NCBI GenBank assembly: GCA_035378955.1
Contig: DAOSUS010000087.1
Span: 1 to 12,518, forward strand
DNA from: Candidatus Hydrogenedens sp.
GTDB taxonomy: Bacteria > Hydrogenedentota > Hydrogenedentia > Hydrogenedentales > Hydrogenedentaceae
DNA: 12,518 nt
Direction of reading: 5' to 3'
The notes below the pieces were generated by a model. It did not search any database. It was not told where the DNA came from and was given only the letters and a program-made list of their open reading frames with translations. The position numbers and the translations under genes are program-made. Shown piece by piece: positions 8,518 to 12,518 of this stretch (its first letter is position 1; every line of letters starts with the position of its first letter).

Positions 8518-8547
8518 GTTATAAGAGGTAAAGTTATAAGAGGTAAA
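8518..8547. repeat. Perfect 15-bp direct tandem repeat
   Basis: GTTATAAGAGGTAAA occurs twice without spacer and a partial third copy (GTTATT) follows shortly after. A related inverted core TTTACC lies at 8578-8583. It sits upstream of the promoter candidate for the GT-C-like gene, so an activator or repressor site is possible; a chance duplication is equally possible. Confidence 0.75.
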
Positions 8548-8675
8548 AATGTTATTCTGGATGCAGTTGGTAATTTATTTACCTATATACTGTGAGCGTC
8601 ATGGGCACACTTTCATATCTAACTTTGCTTGATAGATACTTCGTAGACAATGATTTTACAAGCGTTATCTAAAAA

Positions 8676-9632
8676 TTAAGAGCCACCTTTTTGGATAATA
8701 CCTAAAATAACTGCAAAACGGGCTAACATAGGTGGTTCCGATGGGTAACGCATAAACTGGACATGCCCATCCATAAATAATACATTCGAACCGCCGGGAA
8801 TATGATTAAATTCACTGGCTAATGAACTGTAATTGTCTAACATGATAAAAATGGAACTTTGTGCCTTTGCAGATTCCGCAGGATTGTTAATGTCTGTAAT
8901 AAGAAAGCGTTCTATCCCTTCCCGCAGACGATATATCGTGGAACCTCCTGCATTTCCGAAGCCGGGACTTACCGTTCCATCTTCATCCGGCTTACACGCA
9001 GAATAAGTCTGATTGTTTAAGAGATACCAATTCACCAATTTGTCAACCCAATGTTCAAAGATTTGTCGAGGTGCTTTTGTTCCTGAAGGAACCTGCACAC
9101 CCATCTGACTTGCAATTGCAGATATTTCCGGGTCTGTTGGGTCTTCATCAAATTTGTCATACACCCAGCCAAAATAGGAATAACTGTGCCCTGCCTGTTC
9201 ATAGGGCCAATAAATAAACGCAGGAGCATCTGGGTATTTGGTTGCTATTAGTTGTCCTGTCGGGTCGTTGAAAACGCATTCATCACGGAAAAAGATTTTA
9301 TTATCTGTATCAGACGGACATACCAGAACTTTGGCATCATTCAGATATTCAGGATAAATGGACATTATATCCGGGGCTAATGCAAACTGTGGTTTTATTG
9401 TAGTGCCGGGATAATCTCTCATCTGAACGCGTGGAAATTTTCCACCGGGGGCTTCATTGGCATACATTTTAAATACCAATCCCATCTGTTTCAGATTATT
9501 TTGGCAGGATGAACGACGGGCTGCTTCTCTCGCACGGGCTAAGGCAGGAAGTAAAATAGCCGCTAATATACCGATAATAGCGATGACTACCAATAATTCG
9601 ATTAGCGTGAAACCTGTTTGTTTTTTTAACAT
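8676..9632 (-). CDS. Prepilin-type (type II secretion/pilin-like) protein with H-x-DG tail
   Basis: The N-terminus is a class III (type IV prepilin) signal: short basic leader, then G7-F8 as the cleavage site and Glu12 at +5 (GFTLIELLVVIAIIGILAA). Next comes the family hallmark with Cys43 in SSCQNNLKQMG. Near the C-terminus is the H-x-DG signature (His277, Asp288-Gly289 in NVLFMDGHV). This is the expanded pseudopilin family abundant in PVC-type bacteria, often with DUF1559-like bodies; members are thought to be processed by a prepilin peptidase and assembled or secreted at the cell surface. Other cysteines are at 105, 119 and 213. The spacing in the tail is 10 residues between His and Asp rather than the 9 that names the domain. 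The start is certain: AAGGAG lies seven bases before the ATG. At 318 residues the length is usual. The exact role is unknown. Confidence 0.93.
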   Translation of the reverse strand: MLKKQTGFTLIELLVVIAIIGILAAILLPALARAREAARRSSCQNNLKQMGLVFKMYANEAPGGKFPRVQMRDYPGTTIKPQFALAPDIMSIYPEYLNDAKVLVCPSDTDNKIFFRDECVFNDPTGQLIATKYPDAPAFIYWPYEQAGHSYSYFGWVYDKFDEDPTDPEISAIASQMGVQVPSGTKAPRQIFEHWVDKLVNWYLLNNQTYSACKPDEDGTVSPGFGNAGGSTIYRLREGIERFLITDINNPAESAKAQSSIFIMLDNYSSLASEFNHIPGGSNVLFMDGHVQFMRYPSEPPMLARFAVILGIIQKGGS

Positions 9633-9639
9633 AGTCTTG

Positions 9640-9645
9640 CTCCTT
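9640..9645 (-). promoter_or_regulatory. Ribosome binding site of the prepilin gene
   Basis: AAGGAG on the minus strand with a seven-base spacer to ATG. It is the strongest Shine-Dalgarno sequence in the window, in contrast to rsmG and the GT-C-like gene, which show none. Confidence 0.8.
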
Positions 9646-9695
9646 AAATTAGAGATTCATCTTTATAAAATCAAAAAATATTTTTTCGATATTAT

Positions 9696-10778
9696 TCATG
9701 GTTCAAATAACTGTGGTTCTGAAGGTTGCGGTAATAGTTTAACCACCTCATAAGGTTTGTCTGGCATTTGCATCCTTTGTATAAGTTTTTCACATGCTAT
9801 GCGTCCCATTTCAATACTACTCTGACAAAACATCCATGCGGGGAATCTATGAGTTTGAGCGACTCCTTCATCCCCAAGAGTAGCAAACTCCATTTCATCC
9901 GGAACTTTATAGCCTAATTTTGTAATTTCTTGATAAGCAATCCACGCCAGGCTGTCGTAAGAAAATACCATTGCTGTAGGTCGTATCTTCATAGCAAGAA
10001 GTTTGTATAAGAGAGCAGGCAATTTATCTTCATAGCCGACAGCTAAAAAAGAATCATTAAAGGCAATATGGTTCTTTTCAAGGGCATTCTTATAACCTTT
10101 ATATCGTTCAAAAGCGCTGGTAGAATCCAGTTCCGCAGAAATAAAAGCAATTCGTTTGTGTCCTCTTCGAATAAGGGTCTCCGTTAATTTTTCTCCAATA
10201 TATTCATTATCTGAAACTACGGCATCTATAGAGATTTGCGGTAAATAACGGTCAACAAGTACAACCGGGAAATGGGAGCGTGTTAGTTTCTGTAGAAGTT
10301 CACAGTTATGCTCATTGTTAAAATGAGCCCAAAAAGCAAAACCATGTATTCCTGTTCTTTTTATATTTCGTAAAAACTTTTGCTCTGTATGAATGTCAAA
10401 ATAAAGGTTGTAAGAAATGGTTTGAATAAGATTTTTCCCAGCAATTTCCATAAATCCCTGAAGTATTCGTTGGGTATGGTTTGTCTGCTGGTCCTGCATG
10501 GCAATAGCAAAGGTAGTTTTTTCGGAGGTTATGGGATAAGGACTGTAATTATCAGGAGAGCATACCTTTGTTCTTTTCCCCTGAGAACTTATCAGATATC
10601 CTTCTAATTGTAATTCATGCAAAATTTGTCGGACATATCCACGGGTAAGACCATACTCTTGCATTAACATTTTTTCAGATGGGAAATCAGTCCCCGGAGG
10701 GTAATGATGGTCCAGTATTTTATTAATTAAATCCTCTTTAACAAATTTAAGGCGTTCTCGTTTGTTTAATCGTATCAA
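9696..10778 (-). CDS. GntR/LacI hybrid transcriptional regulator (AraR-type)
   Basis: Residues about 8-73 are a GntR-type winged helix: basic start, then PPGTDFPSEKMLMQEYGLTR (27-46), followed by VRQILHELQLEGYL and the wing. Residues about 88-350 are a LacI/periplasmic-binding-protein-like effector domain (TTFAIAMQDQ, GFAFWAH, VVLVDRYLP, RRGHKRIAFIS, FERYKGYKNALE), expected to bind a sugar. This arrangement is that of AraR of Bacillus, where ligand binding releases DNA. The start codon is TTG (10776-10778) with AGGGG nine bases upstream. An in-frame TAG lies five codons before it, and the next Met (residue 37) would cut the winged helix, so TTG is well supported. It ends 63 bp before the prepilin gene, same strand. 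Likely targets are itself and neighbouring genes (inference). Confidence 0.9.
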   Translation of the reverse strand: MIRLNKRERLKFVKEDLINKILDHHYPPGTDFPSEKMLMQEYGLTRGYVRQILHELQLEGYLISSQGKRTKVCSPDNYSPYPITSEKTTFAIAMQDQQTNHTQRILQGFMEIAGKNLIQTISYNLYFDIHTEQKFLRNIKRTGIHGFAFWAHFNNEHNCELLQKLTRSHFPVVLVDRYLPQISIDAVVSDNEYIGEKLTETLIRRGHKRIAFISAELDSTSAFERYKGYKNALEKNHIAFNDSFLAVGYEDKLPALLYKLLAMKIRPTAMVFSYDSLAWIAYQEITKLGYKVPDEMEFATLGDEGVAQTHRFPAWMFCQSSIEMGRIACEKLIQRMQMPDKPYEVVKLLPQPSEPQLFEP

Positions 10779-10787
10779 TGGTAAGTT

Positions 10788-10792
10788 CCCCT
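10788..10792 (-). promoter_or_regulatory. Ribosome binding site deciding the TTG start of the regulator
   Basis: AGGGG on the minus strand lies nine bases before TTG at 10778. Together with the upstream in-frame TAG it fixes a rare TTG initiation codon. Confidence 0.65.
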
Positions 10793-10872
10793 ATTTTCCA
10801 TGTAGTAAAAAGCATAACGCATTAACTTGTTATCATTAGGTTAACATATTAATAAGTTTATTTTCAATTTTT

Positions 10873-10937
10873 TTGCTACAAATGCAAAAACGATAATCAA
10901 ATTTTCTTTTTATTTTTGTTCATGCAATTCGTAGCAA
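10873..10937. promoter_or_regulatory. Pair of inverted 15-bp sites, possible operators for the GntR/LacI regulator
   Basis: TTGCTACAAATGCAA at 10873-10887 and its inverted relative TGCAATTCGTAGCAA at 10923-10937 (which reads TTGCTACGAATTGCA on the other strand) match at 12 of 15 positions. Their shared outer core TTTGCTAC/GTAGCAAA is a perfect 8-bp inverted repeat. The centres are 50 bp apart, close to five helical turns, a spacing compatible with repressor looping. They lie 95 to 160 bp upstream of the regulator start. Assignment to this regulator is inference from position. Confidence 0.45.
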
Positions 10938-11060
10938 AGTAAGGAATGTTTTTTTGAAGAATTATAGAACTTAGATAACAGATTTATATTTTTTTCTCAA
11001 TCGTAGATGCAAGACATGATATACACTTACTTCATTGTAAGGTCTTTTTAATAAAAGAAG

Positions 11061-11140
11061 AAACCACCAAGGACCCAGAGAAGCGTAAAACATGTTTCAC
11101 TACATTGTGAACTCTGTGTAAAATTTTTGTGCCCTTTGTA
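11061..11140. repeat. Degenerate intergenic repeat fragments (ACCACCAAGGACCCAGAG type)
   Basis: ACCACCAAGGACCCAGAGAA (from 11063) is followed, about 25 bases on, by ACTCTGTG and TTTGTGCCCTTTGTA, which roughly resemble its complement. Short C(T)TTGTG/CTCTGTG words repeat within. From memory such degenerate words occur between genes of many unrelated bacteria; no name or function is claimed. Confidence 0.4.
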
Positions 11141-11225
11141 ATTGGAAGATTTATCCAGTTAAAAACACCCGAAGGGGGAACGATTCATCCACATTGAATA
11201 AAATAATGCATGATGGATTTTTTCC

Positions 11226-11254
11226 ATTCGTTTTTATTCGTGCTATTCGTGGTT
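11226..11254. repeat. Three units of a 9-10 bp ATTCGT repeat
   Basis: ATTCGTTTTT, ATTCGTGCT and ATTCGTGGT run head to tail (11226-11253), on the other strand ACCACGAAT AGCACGAAT. The array is short and decayed; its period resembles that of the 9-bp array at the left window edge, though the unit is different. Confidence 0.6.
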
Positions 11255-11386
11255 ATTTACTAATTTAATTCCATTTTGAAAGAAGAAAAGGAGCGTATAT
11301 CAAGTTGTTAGATATTTTTTTCATTCCTATTTTTGGTCTTTATAGTTTAGAGGTTATGTGTTGCCTATGTTCTATAGTTTTTCTTA

Positions 11387-12037
11387 TTATTTCTTCTGTA
11401 TGATTACAAGTTTTCCTCTTCGCATATTTTCTTTTGTGAAATGGTCTTGAATAGATTCTCTTCTGAATATATTATTATCAAATACTTGTTCCAGATTAGG
11501 TGTTTGGCAGAGGAAACAAGTTCCAATGGGAAGCCATTGTTTTAGGAATATTGCTAATTTTTCAGGTTTCTCAATCCCTCGAGATGTAATAACTTTTACA
11601 TTTTCTTTTTGAATATGAATATGGTCTAAACATTCAGGGAATACATCGCAAACTACTTTTGTGTTTTTAATTTTAAATTTAGAAATGAGCATTTGTAGGA
11701 ACCCGACTTTTTTAGTTTTGCGTTCTATAAGCAGTGCGGGTAAATCCTTTTTAGTAAGTAATATAGGTATAGCAGGAAATCCACCCCCTGTACCTATATC
11801 TAACCAGATATTTTCAGAACAATCTTTCATCATATAAGAAATATAAGGTATAAGACTTAAACTATCTTCTATATGAGGTACGCAATCTTTTTCGAGGTCA
11901 TTTGAAGAGACAAGACCTAATAAGGAATTCCATTCTTTTAGCAGGGATACATATTGCCGAATTTCTGTTTGCCACTCTTCCCAATCTATAGGGTAGCCTG
12001 TAATTAATTTTTTGTAAAGGTCAATCTTCAAGGACAT
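11387..12037 (-). CDS. rsmG: 16S rRNA (guanine-527 N7) methyltransferase RsmG
   Basis: RsmG (GidB) uses S-adenosylmethionine to make m7G527 in the 530 loop of 16S rRNA. The sequence shows the family marks in order: KEWNSLLGLVSSNDLEKD (34-51), H55 and DSL (58-60), the SAM-binding loop LDIGTGGGFPAIP (79-91), the second-strand acidic motif IERKTKKVGFLQ (104-115), and VITSRG (149-154) where most members have an A/S-R-A. The length of 216 residues is normal. The ATG has no visible Shine-Dalgarno sequence (upstream bases are GATTTCTCT), so initiation may be leaderless or weak. It is transcribed divergently from the oxidoreductase gene with 90 bp between. Unlike its frequent neighbours elsewhere (mnmG, parAB), none of those is next to it here. 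Confidence 0.96.
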   Translation of the reverse strand: MSLKIDLYKKLITGYPIDWEEWQTEIRQYVSLLKEWNSLLGLVSSNDLEKDCVPHIEDSLSLIPYISYMMKDCSENIWLDIGTGGGFPAIPILLTKKDLPALLIERKTKKVGFLQMLISKFKIKNTKVVCDVFPECLDHIHIQKENVKVITSRGIEKPEKLAIFLKQWLPIGTCFLCQTPNLEQVFDNNIFRRESIQDHFTKENMRRGKLVIIQKK

Positions 12038-12061
12038 AGAGAAATCTTTTGATTTGTATTT

Positions 12062-12089
12062 TTGTTTTATTTTAACATAAGAGTATGAT
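12062..12089 (+). promoter_or_regulatory. Promoter candidate for the oxidoreductase gene
   Basis: TTGTTT (12062-12067) and TATGAT (12084-12089) are 16 bases apart on the plus strand; the -10 box ends 38 bases before the start codon. The 90-bp divergent gap must also carry a promoter for rsmG, for which only a TAAAAT-like -10 is seen on the minus strand. Confidence 0.4.
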
Positions 12090-12127
12090 TGTAATAGATG
12101 TAATTGATGTATATAGAAAGGGCATGT

Positions 12128-12518
12128 ATGTATAAAAATTTTACACGACGAACATTATTAAAAGGATGTGCTATGGGTATGGGAATGATAGTTAGCAATG
12201 CTTCCTTTTCTGCCCAGGAAAAGGAAGTTATTAAGGGTTTCGATGAGACCCATTCAAATACAGATACAGAAAAGAAATGGGAACCGTATTCTGACCGCAA
12301 AATTCGGGTTGGAATTGCTGGTTATGGTCTGTGTAAATTTGGTGCTGCCTTTGGATTTCAGGACCATCCTAATGTAGAGGTCGTAGCCGTAACGGATTTG
12401 ATACCCGAGCGATGTGCTGGATTAGCGAAGGATTGTCGCTGTTCAAAAACCTATCCTTCGCTGGAAGAGATGGTAAAAGACAAAGACATAGAAGCCGTAT
12501 TCGTTGCTACAGATGCCC
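12128..12518 (+). CDS. Tat-exported Gfo/Idh/MocA family oxidoreductase (5' part, cut by window edge)
   Basis: An open frame of 130 codons runs off the right edge. The N-terminus has a twin-arginine motif (TRRTLLKG, residues 6-13), a Met/Gly-rich hydrophobic stretch and a likely cleavage site after SFSA (residue 29). From residue 58 it is the NAD(P)-binding Rossmann fold of the Gfo/Idh/MocA family: strand one RKIRV then GIAGYG (62-67), strand two VEVVAVTD with Asp90 expected to contact the ribose, then TYPSLEEMV and IEAVFVATDA. These enzymes oxidise or reduce sugars and inositols; exported ones with tightly bound cofactor are known (for example glucose-fructose oxidoreductase). The ATG at 12128 has AGAAAGGG (12115-12122) in front; the nearby ATG at 12124 is out of frame and stops at once. 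The catalytic C-terminal domain is outside the window, so the substrate is open. Confidence 0.92.
   Translation, partial: MYKNFTRRTLLKGCAMGMGMIVSNASFSAQEKEVIKGFDETHSNTDTEKKWEPYSDRKIRVGIAGYGLCKFGAAFGFQDHPNVEVVAVTDLIPERCAGLAKDCRCSKTYPSLEEMVKDKDIEAVFVATDA

Larger units (their letters stand above)
8365..8675. other. 311-bp intergenic region upstream of the GT-C-like gene
   Basis: No gene was found on either strand; the longest start-stop frame seen (a 23-codon plus-strand frame from the ATG near 8601) has no support. The region holds a promoter candidate (8429-8458, minus), a 15-bp tandem duplication (8518-8547), a 9-bp inverted repeat (TTCCTATCT at 8464-8472 with AGATAGGAA at 8508-8516), and a small hairpin GGTAA-TTTAT-TTACC at 8569-8583. 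None is a convincing terminator for the prepilin gene ending at 8676. Confidence 0.7.
10779..11386. other. 608-bp gene-free region upstream of the regulator
   Basis: No supported gene of normal size lies here. Visible content: the palindrome-like TAAC-TT-GTTA at 10823-10832; two inverted 15-bp sites at 10873-10887 and 10923-10937; hairpin CTTAC-TTCATT-GTAAG at 11026-11041 followed by GTCTTTTT; degenerate repeat fragments at 11061-11140 and 11226-11254; an imperfect hairpin ATCCA...TGGAT (11187-11218) running into six Ts; and a possible 32-codon hydrophobic frame at 11305-11403. The two hairpins would act on plus-strand transcripts, whereas both flanking genes are on the minus strand. Confidence 0.7.

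Noticed and set aside
9457..9753. Plus-strand frame of 98 codons
   Set aside because: It is antisense to the prepilin N-terminus, which has a strong ribosome site and a perfect class III signal.
11026..11048. Hairpin CTTAC-TTCATT-GTAAG followed by a T-run
   Set aside because: A five-base AT-rich stem is too weak and the orientation does not fit any neighbouring gene.
11187..11223. Imperfect ATCCA/TGGAT hairpin followed by six Ts, looking like a plus-strand terminator
   Set aside because: The stem is short with a bulge, and no supported plus-strand gene lies upstream; both flanking genes are on the other strand.
12067..12300. Minus-strand frame of 77 codons
   Set aside because: It is antisense to the clear Tat-oxidoreductase start and has no recognisable features.

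Overview
The window looks like an AT-rich chromosomal segment from an uncultured environmental bacterium of the PVC / Candidatus Hydrogenedentota kind. The support is indirect. It contains a prepilin-like protein with a conserved H-x-DG tail, a Tat-exported formylglycine-type sulfatase, a secreted glycoside-hydrolase-like protein, and a Tat-exported Gfo/Idh/MocA oxidoreductase, a combination common in those polysaccharide-degrading lineages. The assignment is an inference; only rsmG is a conserved marker gene here and it was not placed on a tree.

Layout. Positions 1-136 are a 9-bp-period tandem repeat, followed by an AT-rich leader. Two plus-strand genes follow: a Tat-exported sulfatase (325-1782) and a secreted TIM-barrel glycoside-hydrolase-like protein (1857-3650). 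A perfect 24-bp AT palindrome lies between them. They converge on a minus-strand block that, in transcription order, reads: a GntR/LacI hybrid (AraR-type) regulator (10778-9696, TTG start), a prepilin-type secreted/pilin-like protein (9632-8676), a large polytopic membrane protein with a C-terminal TPR region (8364-5239), and a membrane-anchored SGNH hydrolase (5224-3683, GTG start). The last two are 14 bp apart and almost certainly co-transcribed. The regulator and prepilin are 63 bp apart and may be co-transcribed. A 311-bp gap separates the prepilin from the membrane protein and holds a plausible promoter.

A 608-bp gene-free stretch (10779-11386) upstream of the regulator holds a pair of inverted 15-bp sites and degenerate short repeats. 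Then come rsmG (12037-11387, minus) and, divergent from it, the 5' part of a Tat-exported Gfo/Idh/MocA oxidoreductase (12128 to the window edge).

How the genes may work together (inference). The sulfatase and the glycoside-hydrolase-like protein are both exported and adjacent, as expected for attack on a sulfated glycan. The AraR-type regulator has a sugar-binding-type effector domain and could control the neighbouring genes. The membrane protein plus SGNH protein look like an envelope-glycan assembly or modification pair. No CRISPR array, tRNA, rRNA, transposase or phage gene was seen. The most unusual items are a PAS-like segment in the SGNH protein, the GT-C-like/TPR fusion, the constrained 9-bp repeat, and the paired inverted sites 50 bp apart upstream of the regulator.
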